The notes beneath the pieces are model-generated. The model saw only the letters and a program-made list of their open reading frames with translations, was not told the origin of the DNA and made no database searches. Both the position numbers and the translations under genes were made by a program. From positions 1,169,001 through 1,233,000 of the forward strand of contig JAQFVV010006337.1 of assembly GCA_028023455.1 (NCBI GenBank): 64,000 bases of DNA, read 5' to 3'. Positions 36,081 through 49,239 of the stretch are shown here, one piece after another; within the stretch, counting starts at the first letter, position 1; every line of letters begins with the position of its first letter. Origin of the DNA: Epiperipatus broadwayi. Lineage: Eukaryota > Onychophora > Udeonychophora > Euonychophora > Peripatidae.

Positions 36081-36761
36081 AACAAAATGATTTTCAAGAG
36101 TTCTTTAATGTTGAAATTATATCACACTGATTTGCGATTTTTAAAGGATTATTTAGAAAATTTGAATGAATACCATTCAAAATTATCCAGAGAATTGTTT
36201 TTAATTGAACCTAGAATAAGTAAAATAAAGACTTACTCAAGTCGATGATGTTTATCAAGATAGTCAAAGGAAAAGTAAGATTATCTGATAAAATAGCAAC
36301 TATTATTGATAAAGTTAAGAGTTATGTTAGTGCTTATGATCAAGTTACTATTTATGTAAAGGATATAGATGTAGAATCTAAGGAGTTCATAGCAAAATCT
36401 TTAGATACTTATCTCAAAATTATTCAAAAGCAATTGAGTTATACCAAAATGCTATATGAAAATCTTGTAAATTAGGGCAAACTTTTTCACAAAGTTTAAC
36501 ATACTGGAAATTCTTTACAGGAAGAATTGAAAAGGCACTTTTGATTATTATTATTTTTTTTTTTTAAGAAAACTTGGACAAATATCTAGATGATCTGAAA
36601 GATAGATATAAATAAATGAATATGGTTATTAATAAGAAAAATAATATTCTTTAAACCATGTTAGTCCTTAGAAAGATTACAAATTTGAGAAGTTTTTCGA
36701 TATTTCATAATTAATTAGTTATTTGCAAAGACATTTTTTTTTTCGGTGGATTTGAGGGTAT
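36081..36761 (+). other. Element A 3' interior with a broken reading frame
   Basis: A 76-codon frame at 36,245-36,475 (Lys/Ile-rich, beginning MMFIKIVKGK) and a preceding stretch in another frame (RFLKDYLENLNEYHSKLSREL, about 36,135-36,200) look like a once-continuous helical ORF downstream of the main one. The bases just before the 3' LTR (GGTGGATTTGAGGGTAT) are a weak polypurine tract. Confidence 0.4.
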
Positions 36762-38760
36762 TGTAAATATCAATAGGTCGATATTTATATTTTAAAAATT
36801 TGTTATTTGTTATTAAAAAAAAAATCTCTTTAAGTTGAAGTTTACATATGAAATATTTAAATTTTTCTTTTATGTTTATTAAATATAGTTATTATTTGAA
36901 GTTATTATTTTATTTATATATATTGATAGTACATCATTATAAACATTTAATTATTAAAATAAATAAGGACATATAAATTATTAATTATAAAAAAGATTAT
37001 TTTATTTATAATGATTATTAAATGCAATAAATAATTATTTATGTATATTTTAAAAGATGTCAAATTTTCGATTTGATACTTTTTATATGTATACTTAATA
37101 TTTTATTTTTATTTTGATGTTAATTGTTGTAAAAGAGAACATATATATATAACATGAGTTTTAAAATAGCATCTGCTGGCATGAAACCACGCGACAATAA
37201 TAAGGAAGCCATTATTAGGATTATTGCTTATTAAAAAATGGGATATAGAACAAACAACTGAAGGATAGAATTTTATTACATTTTATTTCTTTAAAGTTTA
37301 CCATTTTTTTTAAAAATACTGAAGTAACGTATATATTTTGTAATAAACATATAAATTATGACGGGGTAATAAGGATATATCGCAGCTAGGGCTGCATCAT
37401 CATCATCGCTTTCATATATTCTAAAGCAATTTTTCAATGGAACAACTAAAAATTTCAACGTATAAATTTCATCGCGTCTGGAATTAAAAGCTGGTATAGC
37501 TATCTTAAATGTATTATCGTCAATTTAATTCTAATCTGGAAGTAATTGTAATTGATGTACTGGATTTAACATTTTAATAAAATATGCATATATTCAAGAA
37601 TTAATAATCTTCTTTAATGAAATCGTTTCGTCGTTCTTTTAATAGAATGCATTCTAAAAATAAAAATAATAAAATATACAGATGAAAAAACTCATGGACT
37701 AAATTAATTCTTAAAAGGACAATTAACTAAGTGAACTTTTAAAAAGGTATTTAATAATTTTATATATATATGTGTGATGTGTGGATATATATTTTTGAGA
37801 TTGATATATTTTTTTTTTTGTTTATTTTTTTTTTCATTGTAAAATGTAACGTTTGTGAATGATCAATTTAAGCGTCTTGTTTTATTATAACATTAAACGT
37901 ATAACAGATGATGTTTAAGATAAATATTTAAATAATTTTAAAATCTGAAAATATAATTTATAAGTTGAGGTACTATATATTAATTAGTATCTTTATATTA
38001 TAACTATTAGGCAGAAATATGTCTTTATATATTTATTGTTTATATTAATATTGAAACATTAATATTATTTAAAGTCAAACGATAACATAAAATAAAGATG
38101 TGCTATTTATTTTTATAAATAATGCCTTTGTAATTATTTAAAGATCGATACTATATTATTCTTATTTTCTTAATGCCAAAGTTATTAGTAAATTAATTGA
38201 ATTTACGACTTAATAAAAGATAATTTCTTATTTTATTTATTACTTGGTTTGTAGGTCACTTACATATATTATTATTTTTCATACACATATTTAGAGGTAC
38301 ATAAATTTATATAGTAGATGTGTATATTTGAATTTAATAAAAGTCCCTTTATTTTTGATATATATATTTGATTAGTTAGTCACATCAACCTAAAAGATAA
38401 ATTATAATGAAAGATCTCATTGATTAGTATGATTTTAGATTTGTTTTATATAAAGCTAGCTGGGAGGGCAATTTAAACAATTTATTAAAATATAATTGGA
38501 ACAAGTTTATTTTTCTTCATTCTTTAATATAAATGGAATAACTCATATACATTCCATTATATTTAACTTGCTTAATTATGAGCTACCATATAGTTTCCAT
38601 TACATTATTTATATAACCGGGATAATTTTGTCTTTCTTCAATTTAAATGGAATGTAGCAAGTACGATCCATTACATTTGGCTTACCCAAACATGGGCTAC
38701 CTTAAGTTCCATTACATTTGGAGCATCCAAGTGAGGCTCTGAATTATAGGTTCCATTACA
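36762..38760 (+). repeat. 3' LTR of element A
   Basis: Copy of 20,674-22,665 with few differences. Ends TTCCATTACA, followed by (AT)n. Confidence 0.92.
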
Positions 38761-38764
38761 ATAT

Positions 38765-39317
38765 ATATATGCATTACATTTAAATTTTAATACTAACTTT
38801 TTTTGTAAATACCTAATATTGAATTAAATGCACAAACTTTCAAAATGCATAAATAACAAATTATTAATTTATTATGTTTGATTTAAATATTAAAATAAGC
38901 TTTAAAAAAATTATAGAATCGAAACAAAGATTCTGGTGTTTGAATAGAATATAATAAAAAACCTTTTGATTTTAAAAATAACGAGAGTTTTAATCTTAAA
39001 AATATAAATTACAAATAGATCCTTAAGGCAAAATGACAATTAAAAAAATGATTATGAAATAGATAAGAATTCCCACCAAGAGATAGGGACACAGACCTTA
39101 GTGGAAAACCCAAAATCTTACCTTGGACACAAACCCAATAAACCAATAAAATACAGACATGAAGTATGTTTGATGAATTCTGCATTCCAGAGATAAAGTG
39201 CCTGAGGACTATAAAAGGAAAACCCAAACAATAATTAATTAGTTAGAGAGAATTAAAAAATTAAATTTTGAATTCCATAAGCTTTGCTGAAAGTAGAATA
39301 TTTAAAAATATATATAT
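38765..39317. other. AT-rich spacer between element A and solo LTR F
   Basis: Bounded by (AT)n on both sides; no ORF or repeat identified. Confidence 0.4.
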
Positions 39318-40922
39318 TGTCACCGTCACTAAGAATGTAATCTGTTTCTTCATGCTTCCTTCGGTTCGGCCGGCCGAAGCTCAGCCTTCATCTCCACAGA
39401 TCCCAAGATAGAACCACTGGTACCATCTTCAGAAAACATTGTAAATACATCTTCATAAATCGTCATCACCCACAAGAAATGGATCTTGTAAAAATTCAGA
39501 TCTTTATCGTGAAGGAATGAGCCCGGAGAAAGAAAGAAAAGTATACATTTTAAACAAAAAAACATAAACTCTTAATTTAAAATCTCAGAACTTTATTTTC
39601 CTTTAAAGATGAATTATAGACTTTCTCTCTTGATCAAATCTGAACTCTATAAACTTTAAAAAAAATTTTAAGTCTTATCTAAAATTGAAACGTAATCTTT
39701 TTTAAAAAATATGTGTTATATGTTTTCATTTATGCTAAGTGTAAGATCTGTTTGTAATGGGGCGGGGGTTTGCGATTGCAAACTTAAATTTAAAAATGGA
39801 AACACATCATTATTTGTGCATTATTAAATTTAAAAGAAAAGTAGGTTATATAATATTTGTAGTAAAAAAATAAGTTAAAATATAAATGTTATCTTAAAAA
39901 TGATTTTAAAACCTTAATTAAACCAAAGATTTTTTTTTTAGAATTAAATTAATAAAATGATTTTAATATTAGTTGAGTGTAGATGGCTGCTAGACTAGTT
40001 TAAATATGTTACTTTTAAAAAGGGGTTTGATTTTGGACTATTTGTTTCGTAGTTGTGTCAATGCTGGTGGAGAGATATATGGATGTTTATATCAATGTAA
40101 TGTGAAGTGTGTTAGCACCTAGGATGATGAGTCCAATTAAATGCATGACCCCAAAGAGGTAGTCATATCGTTGAAATGGACGCAGACATATTTCCTGTGC
40201 CATTGACCCATTTCAGCTCTATAGATGGAGAAGATAAGTTGGCAAGATAAGACCGCTCTCCCATCCATACGTAGCATTTTTCTCTTTATATTACATGCAT
40301 GATTCTTCGCCAGATAGAAGTACATTCCTATACTGGTTGAAGCTCATGTTTTCTCCAATAATATCATGCTGTTCAGATGCACATTCCTATGTCAGTGTGA
40401 TTCTATGCTAACATGTTCATATTGCATTGGTTGCTGATATATATCTGGAAGCGAGCATTGGTGTGGCTGCGAACTTTTAGCCCGGAATCAAATGTTTGAA
40501 AGTGTTTTAGATGCATGGTCTGGGTAGCTCATCTATACTCAACATTTCTAAGATTAAAAATAAAAGTTAAAAACAAATAAAATAATAACTAATGAAACAG
40601 AATAAAACAACTTTCTTCTTTTGTTATAAAAATTAATTTTTTTATAGTTTGTGCGTTATTAATTATATACGTAAATAAAATCTTTTTTGTGTTGTTAGTA
40701 CTGACAGTGATTGCTTTATTATTATTTATTAAAAGAAATATATTTAATAAATGTTTTAAACCTCTGCTACTTCATGAGCTAGTGACTTGGGCTGGCGGTC
40801 ATGATCTAAACAACGCGTATCTACCTACTCTATAAATTTTCTAGGTCTAAATGGCTTAGTGGCGCCCTTGTATGGCAGATATGGTAAGACTAGAAACTCC
40901 ATCATCATCCCTGACCATTATA
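39318..40922 (+). mobile_element. Probable solo LTR F, distant relative of the element C LTR
   Basis: The segment runs from ATAT|TGTCACCG to ACCATTATA|ATAT, so its edges match the pattern of the other LTR insertions here. Its last ~150 bp align with the end of the C LTR: GAGCTAGTGACTTGGGCT, GCGTATCT, CCTACTCTATAAATTTT and TGGCGCCCTTGTA are shared. Weaker matches precede this (TGTTCAGATG, CTGCGAACTTTT). No interior or second LTR is nearby, so recombination to a solo LTR is the simplest reading. The left edge is less certain than the right. Confidence 0.6.
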
Positions 40923-41082
40923 ATATATATATATATATATAATTAATTGAATGCATCATAAATATTTAAATATATTCGATTTAATATTTGATAATATTAA
41001 AATAAAAGTGAATATAACAAATAATGTTTAAATAAATAAAAATTGAATAAGAAAGTAATAAAGCCTTTTTATTTTACTGCAG

Positions 41083-41130
41083 AATGTATATACTTAAAAG
41101 AAAGTATTTTTACCTGGCAATTCTCTAAAG
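41083..41130 (+). CDS. Candidate host-gene exon (48 nt, phase 1-1)
   Basis: Acceptor TTTTATTTTACTGCAG and donor GTTTAA flank a stretch open in phase 1 that encodes CIYLKESIFTWQFSK. Its length is a multiple of three and its phase equals that of the candidates at 2,220, 13,170 and 15,434. If it belongs to the same gene, the whole 18-kb A/B element nest lies in one intron. It is short, so chance remains possible. Confidence 0.35.
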
Positions 41131-43329
41131 GTTTAACCATGATTCTAGTATAGTTCTTAGTAGTTCAATTAGTCAGCTTCATTTTTATTTTGTCCACTAA
41201 ATCTTAGCTGCTACTACACTTCAGTTGAGAATATTAATTATATTTTAAAAAATATAAACAAAATTGGTTCACACTATGTATGTGTAACTTGTGTTATATT
41301 ATAAATAATTTATATTTTTTTTTAATCATATGTTCAAAATAATGATACAATTTATAATTATTTTATATGTTTTTTCTTAAAAGTTACACCTTTTAAAAAT
41401 CTTTTTTATAGAAGAAAAATGCGTAGACAATGCATATACAATATTTTTAAATAAACTGATAGATACTTAGTGGCGTACAATTTTAACCTTCACATAATTA
41501 TCTTGTCACCTTTGCCCAATGGCGCGGAAATCAACAGTTTCTGCTCTTAACAATAGAAATCCATTTTGAATTTTGTTGTGGAAAAAATTTTGATTTAAAT
41601 TGTTTTGGGGGGAATTATACTTTTAACTACAATGACTAGACATCAGGAGCTGTGAAAAATTAAAAAACACAGAAAAAAAGAAAGTATTTGGGGCCAGTCA
41701 AAAACAATAAAGGAGAATGCATTCAGATTGTAAAGAGATTAAAGAACACTAATACACTTGCATTGCAACCCCCCCCTGCTACCAAAAAAAATGAGTTTGT
41801 ATGTTATATTTCCTCAATTTTTTGTAAAATTATTAAGTATTCATTTTATCGATTTTAATAACTTTTTAATAGCAAATTATTTTTAAAAAAATATAAATGC
41901 CTCCCACCAAAAACCATTTGTTGCTGTTTCTAATTATAAGTTCAATTTTATTATTTTAAAGAGACCTTTATATTATTTGAAGTTTTGTATTATTAAGATA
42001 TTTATGAAAAATATTTTTTTTAAAGAATCATTATTTATTCATTCCAAAACAATTTTATAGCATCTATCCAATGATGCTAATAGCGACTACATCTGATTTT
42101 AATGGCAGGAGTGTATTTTGAATTTATAGCAATAGAAAATATAATAAGAAAATGTTTTTTAAGAAATAAAGTATATAAATGTCTGTAGTTTACTGATAAT
42201 AAAAACAAACCTATGCAAAAGAAAATGTTTATAACAAATCAGTAATAAAAAGATAGAGTATCCTCATATTGGACACAGATGAGATAATGCTGGTATGCTT
42301 GCTTTACATTTTCTTTTGTTTTGATTATGAAAACAAAAAGTAAATTTACGTATAACCATTTATTTTTTTATTATCTTATTTGTAAAATTATTAAGTACTG
42401 ATTTCTAAATAAATATGTGACAATTATATTTAAATTTTATCATATTTTAGTATTTTTAACAGAAAATTAGCAGCAGCATTAGTAGTAGCACTAGTAGCGG
42501 TAATCATAAGAGAAAGAAGAAGAGAAAGATGAAGAGAAAGAGGAAGTGGAAGAGAAAGAAGAAAAAAGAAATATTCTATTTTAATATTTTAAAGATGGTT
42601 TTCATTATTTGAAGATATGATTTATTAAGGAATCTATAAAATATTTTTAAACAATATTTTTTTATTCATTTAAAAATATTTTAGAACCTGAAGACTAGAA
42701 CAAAGTCTCTTGTATTTGACTATTTACTTCTTTATTTCTGCTTGTTCATCTTTTTTTTTTTATTTGCAAATTTAATACTTATTTTATTTACTAATTTCTC
42801 TTATTGAATTTGTATTTTTAATAAAAGCTATAAAATTTGTAAAATAAAAATAAAACTTTACTCATTATAAAAGTATAATCAATAAAAAAATCTGAAAATA
42901 AAATGCAATACTCATTGGAATTTGTGATTTGTTAGCACTGTTTAAAGAATTAACTCTTTCACCATACATGTATTTACCTTTTTTTTTTTTTCAACTTAGA
43001 TGGATTTTATTTTATCAAGTATAATTGAAATTTCATCAATGGGTTAGAACTAGCTTATTATAACTTCAAAAAAATAGAATTTAATCACACCTGAGTTATT
43101 GGTAGTCATTAAACGCAAACATAAAAAACATATTAATTATTATTTCATTTACAAATACTTTGGTTAAATTGAAGTATTGAATAAAACTAGAAGTAAGTTT
43201 GTCCTAATTTGAATCATTACAGATTATTTATAAACAATTATACATGCATATGCTTTTTTTTTTTTACACTTCTATTTTTGTAAAATTCCTTGGCTTCTAA
43301 TAAAAGAAATATCAGACTTTAAAGGATTT
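41131..43329. other. AT-rich non-coding stretch with a purine-rich microsatellite
   Basis: Apart from the GA-rich tract near 42,509-42,568 nothing is recognisable. Confidence 0.4.
42509..42568 (+). repeat. Polypurine (GA-rich) microsatellite
   Basis: About 60 nt almost entirely of A and G (units AAGAGAAAG, GAAGAGAAAG). Homopurine runs like this can form triplex DNA. Confidence 0.8.
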
Positions 43330-43561
43330 TTTTTTTCATGTTTCAAGTAATCAATATATTAAATTCCTTTCACCAGGTATGGGGACTATATCTTAGATTT
43401 TTATGAGTGATAGTTTTTTTATAAAAATAGATATTTATTAGAAACTATTGAGAGTAACTAGTTGTAACTAGTTGTACATGTATGTAAATTCTTGATGCTA
43501 GTGTACCAGTGTCACTGTTGAGTCATGTAACACTTGAACTTCGACAGATATTGCTGTGTGT

Positions 43562-46500
43562 TCACTGATCTGGTAGGGTGATCTTGTTCCAGGTTTCTTG
43601 GTATAGCCATCCCGGTGCCAACAGTTGGTCTCTGGCCCTAAAATTCCTAAGAAACTTCATGTAGGTATTGTAGACATTGGTAGGTACATGTCTGAAGATG
43701 TAATTGCATCTGGTAATCCACATAGCAAAGTTCAGAAAAATGGACAATCTTATGGTGGCAAAAATCCCTGTCTTGATTGCGTTTTGAATGAAGAGTACTT
43801 CACTGATGTTTAGCGAAACACTTTCATTGATGAAAGTCCACAGTGGATAAAGATAAGGGCAGGAAAGCAACAGGTGCTGGATTGTTTCATCCACTGTGGA
43901 GCATAATTGGCATTGAGGGTTTAGTTTGCTGTAGCCTCTTTTCCAAACTAGGAAATGGTTTGTAGGCAACGCGGAGAGATTTAGCTTGATGAGGAAGTTT
44001 ATAAATTTGGGTTCGAGATATCAGTTCTTAAACTTCCTAATTAGTAATTTGTTGTTGATACCAAGTGTATTCTGGAGTGTGGTCTCATTTGGATATTTGA
44101 TTTTGTAGGTCTGCCAATAGGTTTTTTTATCATCTAGAGTGAGTTGTGTTAGGTCTATTGAGTTTTTTGCATATACCCAGATATCGGTCATCCACTTGCT
44201 ATTGAATGGCGGAGGCGTGTCGGTAGGATCCACCAATGAGTGCGGTTTTAAGATGGAAGGTTCAAGGTGAATGGAGCAAAGTACTCGCAATGATTTTTGA
44301 AGGTACCAGGTGGAGACAGAGTGCAATCCCAACCCATTGAGCTCCTTAGGCCTTTGGGCTTTGGCCATGCTGATGGCCACTACCCTGCCATTCCAAAGAG
44401 TTTTCGAGCATAGCGAGTTTATTGCCCATTCAAAGGTTTTAGTAGGCTTGACAATTGGGAAATAATAGTTCAGTCTAGGATAGACTAACATATTGAGAAG
44501 GGCAGTCTTTCCAGGAAGTGATACAGAGATTTTTGAGAGTGAGCCAACGATTTTCCTTGTTTTGTCCAGAACTAAGTTTTGAATGTTCTTGGCCATGGCA
44601 AGCCTGGATTTGGAGATTGGAAAGCCTAAGAAGGGCTGTGGCTTAGCCATGAAAATTGAGGGAATGATTTCTCCTGTCTTTATTTTCCACATCGATGACT
44701 TGCTGTGATTTATTTGAAAATTTAGAATTCTAGCATGTTTCTCTATGATTTGTAATGCAGTCTGAAGGTGATCTTTGTGTGGAAGGAAGATTGATACATC
44801 ATCGACATAGGTGATGTGGTGCACCTGATGTTTCAGGGCAGGTACGTATATCCCCGGAATCTTAGATTCAATTTCTTTGAGGAAGGGATTGATGTACGTG
44901 ATAAAACACAGTGTAGCCAATGGTGATCCCTGAGGGATGGATAAATGTGGTCTGAAGCCGGCTGACAGCTTACCATCAAGAGACGTGAATATTGACCTGT
45001 TGAGCAGAAGATTTCCTATTATGTGAATAAAAACGTCAGGCACTTGATAGTCATGTAGGGTTTGAAGTAGTGTTGATGGGATGACGGTGTCGAAGGCAGA
45101 GGAAAAGTCAAGTTGAATTACTATTGGTTTTGATTTCCTTTGCATTCTGATGTGCTCAATAAGGAGCAGGAAGCGCCGGACTGCATCGCTGGTGGAAGAG
45201 CCTTTGCAAGCAAATTGATACTTGGAAATGTGATTGTAAATCTGATTTTTAATACGATCTTTAACTATGGATTCTATTGTTTTGATGAGAAGGGGAATCA
45301 TTGATATAGGTCTTATGTTCAACAGGCTGGAAGGGTTAATGTGTTTTTTTAGAAATGGCACTAGCGAAACAGGATAAAGGTCTGGGATATTCAGGAAGTC
45401 ACCAGCAAGCAGGTCAATCATTTGCCAGATTATGGGTGCAGTGAAGTAACTCAGGTGGAGAAGCACAAATCTTGGGATGCCATGTAGTCCAGGATGTGTG
45501 CTTTCAGGATAGGACTGTAATTTTTTGATTATTTGCTGTTCAGTAATATTATGTTCATGACTTCCAACCAACTGTTTCCAGATGCTTCCGATTTTGAAAT
45601 TGGTACTTTGGAGTTTGCAACGAAAGTGTTTATGAATCCTGTCGAGCATTTCGGGACCGCTATAGCAGTGCTGATCTACTGTTAACATTGTAGGAGTGGG
45701 CCTTTTGACCATCCCCAGAGCCCACCTGATATAGCTGCGGGTCCAATTATGACGATTATCAATAAAGACTTTTGACCTTTTAGTGGCCATGTATTGAGCA
45801 AGCACTTTTTGTTTGTGGTAGTATTGACTTTTGAGTTCCATTATTTCTTGTACATTAGGGTTTGTAAATGTGAGGGCACTCAACTTGTTACTAATATTTT
45901 CAAGGTCCTTAATGAGTTGATTGGGACCTTTCATTTTCTTTGTGTAGGAGTCAATAAGAGAGCTCAAGACTCCAACAAATAGCGACCAAGCTTGGATGGG
46001 GGGAAGAGAGAGTATTTTGATTTTGTTGAGTAAGATATATGCCTCTGAAAATATCAACTCTGGAGTGGCGGCTTTATTTAACATTCTAATGGTGCGAGCG
46101 TGACAGTTTTGGACTGGTATAGTGGTGTTGATTTGAAGAGATATTAACATAGCGACGTGGTCAGAGAAAGGCACCAGTTGAAGACTAGCTTCGAGGTCGA
46201 AGTGTATGTCTGGAGTATAGAAAAGCAGGTCAATCAGAGATCTTCTATGCAACTTGTAGAAGGAGAAGGCATCGGGAGGGAAAAAACCCTCTCCACACAA
46301 GAAGACTCTGTTGAGTGGGTGAAGAAAGATCAAGTTGAAGTTTTGGTAATTCATATTGAAGTCACCGAAGAAGATAGTTGGAGATGTGTTAGATGAAAGA
46401 AGGGCATTAATTTTGTTGATTGCAGGATGTGCCGAGTTCAGGGAATTTCTATATTATGAGTAAATTATGTTGAGGGAATAATTCCCAAATGTTAGGTTTA

Positions 46501-46786
46501 ATACTAGTAATTCTTTGTCTAAATGTAGAGTTCTGAGTTTGTTATATGGAAGGTTTTTGCTAATGAGGAATGCCACTCCTGATGATGCAGAATTGGAAGA
46601 AGAGTACTGAAAGTAGCCATAGTGTTACATCATTTGTGAGATTCTGTGGTCTGACTGATAGTGAAGATTGGTCTCTGAGAAGCACACAATATGGATGTTC
46701 ATTTTGTCAAGCCATTTTTCAATAGCATGAACACAGTTGAGAGAGTTGAGTCCCCTTACATTAATGCCTGCAATTTTAAGTTGCAT
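43562..46786 (-). pseudogene. LINE ORF2: AP-like endonuclease, reverse transcriptase, zf-RVT
   Basis: From the ATG at 46,786 the translation begins MQLKIAGINVRGLNSL and continues as an exonuclease-endonuclease-phosphatase domain (SETNLH; IFFGDFN just before 46,354), broken by in-frame TAA codons. The 777-aa open frame 46,354-44,021 carries the end of the nuclease (FSDHVAM, SDH at 64-66) and the RT: NIRPISMIPLL, VIQLDFSSAFD (Asp416), IPQGSPLATL (484-490) and TYVDDVSIF (YVDD 516-519). After a frameshift near 43,970-44,020 the last 135 codons contain CQLC, HLLLSC, PLW, the Cys/His pattern of the zf-RVT domain at LINE C-termini. The total, about 1,070 codons, is usual for such ORF2 proteins. The RT catalytic residues are intact. 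Confidence 0.92.
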
Positions 46787-46823
46787 GATTTATGTTTTAA
46801 TGGGCTTTGACTGAGAGAAGTGG

Positions 46824-49239
46824 CTATTCACCCACATGAGGTTTGTCACTTAATACTAGTTGTTCTTCCATGTTCATGGAATCTTGAACTTGCATTTCTG
46901 TGTCATGAGCCTCACTTGTTGAATGCTCTGGTATTGGAATTTGGGATATTATGGATTGTTTTGGGTTAAGTGTCACCTCAATATATCTGCTATTGAAAGG
47001 TGAGTCTTGCAGAGAAGTGCTGTCTTGTGTAATTAGTGATTCCCCATGTTTGGTTCTTTTATTTTCTTTCTTCCTACTATTGGTCAGTCCTCTGTTAGTG
47101 TTGAGTTCTGCAATGCTTGGCTCCATATCCGAATCAGCAGTCGAATTAGTTAGTTCATCATGCTGGGAGCTAGAAGAGTCTTGAGTTTTCCTTTTGTTAG
47201 TTGGAGTGTGATCTTTGTGCCTCATTTGCAGGGTCGGGTATGTTGTGGTTGCAAGTTCTTTTTTTTTTAACTTTGTCGCTGGTGAACCCGATTTGGCTTA
47301 GTGCGGTTGATAACATCATGCTTCGTATGATGAGGAGAGGGTGCTTGTGATCTCTGTATGGCAGCATCAGCATCATCCCTAAGGATATTGTTTTCAGTGT
47401 CAATTCCTTGTTTGTTCACCTGTGTTGTTTCCGTGAGTGTTTTGGGTGCTTGTTGATTAGTCTGCACTGTAGAGTGGGTGGTGAGAAGTTGCAGGGAGGA
47501 TCATGAGTCATTGTATTACATTTGTGATATTTGGTTTTCCTTGTTTTGCACAGGTCACAAATTTTCATAGGACAGAGTTTGATGAGGTGTGAGTGGTCAC
47601 CACAATGAAAACATTGAGGCTGCACCCCACGAATAGATATGTATAGTGGACACTTTTTTCCTCGAGTTTTACTGGAATATCCAGTAGAGTATATCCTGAG
47701 TTCAATCTAAGTGTGAAGGCCGCACTATTTGATGGAAGTTCAAGATCGGATCTCGTTTCTGTCAAATATTTGAAGCTTGTGATTTCTCCATGTTTGGCCA
47801 ACAGTCTTTGAAGGTCAGCTTGAGAGAAATTAACATAACAGTTACGTACAAGACCATAAGCAATTCTGGGCCTATTCATGTCTATTTTGATCAGGTAGCG
47901 CTGGTTTATGAAGAGTTGTTGTCTTTTAAACAGCTCTTTTTGGATAATATTGTTGAACTCCACTATAAAATATCTTTTATTTGGATGGTGGTATATTCGT
48001 TTTATTGCATCCCCTAGTTTTAGATTCTTCAGCAGCTCAAAGAATTCGTCTGTTGGAAGGGTGAACAGATTACAATTGTCATTTGTGGTAGTGAGAATTA
48101 GTGTATTCTCATTATGATAATTCAAGAATGAGTTGAAAAGCAGTGAGAGAATTCTGGCATTAAATTCCTGACTAATAGATTGGTAATTATTTAGCGTTTG
48201 TGTTTTACTGTGTTGAGTCTGTTGCGGATTCATTTCATCACTAATAGGAGAAGGGCATTCATTCTCAACAAAGTCTAAGATGGAGACTTGCAAAGATTGA
48301 GTGTCTGCTCTATGCCCCTGTGTATTGGCATTGTTATTACCCAGAGCAGCCACATAACTTCGGTTGTTAAAGATATTGGAATTTCTGACTTTATTTTGAA
48401 TTTGATGCTGTGTAATTGTAGTTACCTCTTTGTTGATAATCTGTGTGTTATTTGCATTTGACGAGGCTTTAAACGTGGGAGAATCTGAACTGTGAAGGTT
48501 TAGTTCATCGTTAGTTTCTAGCGAATATGTTTGCTTTTGCAAATTGCTGCATGTTTTTTTATTATTATAGCTATCGGAATTGGAATCTGAGATTTCATTA
48601 GAATTTTGGTGCGAAGTCATGAAAGTGTTATCGTATTGCATGGAATGTGTTGTCCTATCTAAATCTCTATTTTGGACTTTCAACAATGTGATCAGGTCTG
48701 TTTCTTGATCGTGAGAAGAGCTGTTACGGTGGGTATCGGCGGCTTTAGGTGAAGTGCCACCTGTGTTTTTTTTTAAAATTGGGAAATCTATCGCACCGTA
48801 TTCTGGTATGTTATTTCCAATTTGAAACTGAGTGTTATTACAGTTATTAACTTGATTTTCAGTCTTTTGTGTTAGTAGAATCCATTATGTTTAGGTTTTT
48901 AAGAGAAGCGGGGTTCTTCCCCACTTTTTTGAAATTTCGCATCGTGTCGGTCACTACAGCCATTTGTTGCGAACTTGTGGTTTTAATGGATTTTTGCTTG
49001 CGATCTAATTTAACTTCTGTTTTCTTTTGGACATTTTTAGCGGGCTTTTTTTGTATGTTAAAATCATCCTGCTCTATATTCTTTGATTTATAATTATTGT
49101 GAGGGCCTGAAGCTTGATCTAACTGAGGGCTTGTGCTAACGTTTGTTAAACGTTGCCTGACCTTTAAATCACTATGCGATCTTGTGATCGGACTAGACCT
49201 GAGTTTTCCCTGTTCTAGGAAGTCGTATACACTGCTCAT
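46824..49239 (-). pseudogene. LINE ORF1: RNA-binding protein with CCHC zinc knuckles (frameshifted)
   Basis: The ATG at 49,239 starts MSSVYDFLEQGKLRSS. That frame ends near 48,860, and the reading continues in another frame (open from about 48,865 to 47,640, Asn/Ser/Thr-rich then a folded part with RYFIVEFNN and LVRNCYVNFSQADLQRLL, reminiscent of an RRM-like domain). A second shift near 47,640 leads into QCFHCGDHSHLIKLCP, a canonical CX2CX4HX4C knuckle, followed directly by a second Cys/His cluster (CDLCKTRKTKYHKC). The tail down to 46,824 is polar and low-complexity. At least two frameshifts are needed to read it through, so it is a pseudogene. ORF1 of many LINEs has this RNA-binding layout and chaperones the element RNA. 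Confidence 0.8.

Larger units (their letters stand above)
20674..38760 (+). mobile_element. LTR retroelement A (non-autonomous), interrupted by element B
   Basis: The element is bounded by near-identical 2.0-kb direct repeats that start TGTAAATATC and end TTCCATTACA (canonical TG...CA). It lies in an (AT)n tract with ATAT on both sides (20,670-20,673 and 38,761-38,764). A primer-binding site follows the 5' LTR. Without nested B (24,335-34,739) it would be about 7.7 kb. The interior holds a ~1.6-kb leader and one 428-aa coiled-coil ORF. I found no protease, RT, RNase H or integrase, so it would depend on another element for replication. The LTRs differ by only scattered bases and short indels, implying a fairly recent insertion. 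Confidence 0.9.
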
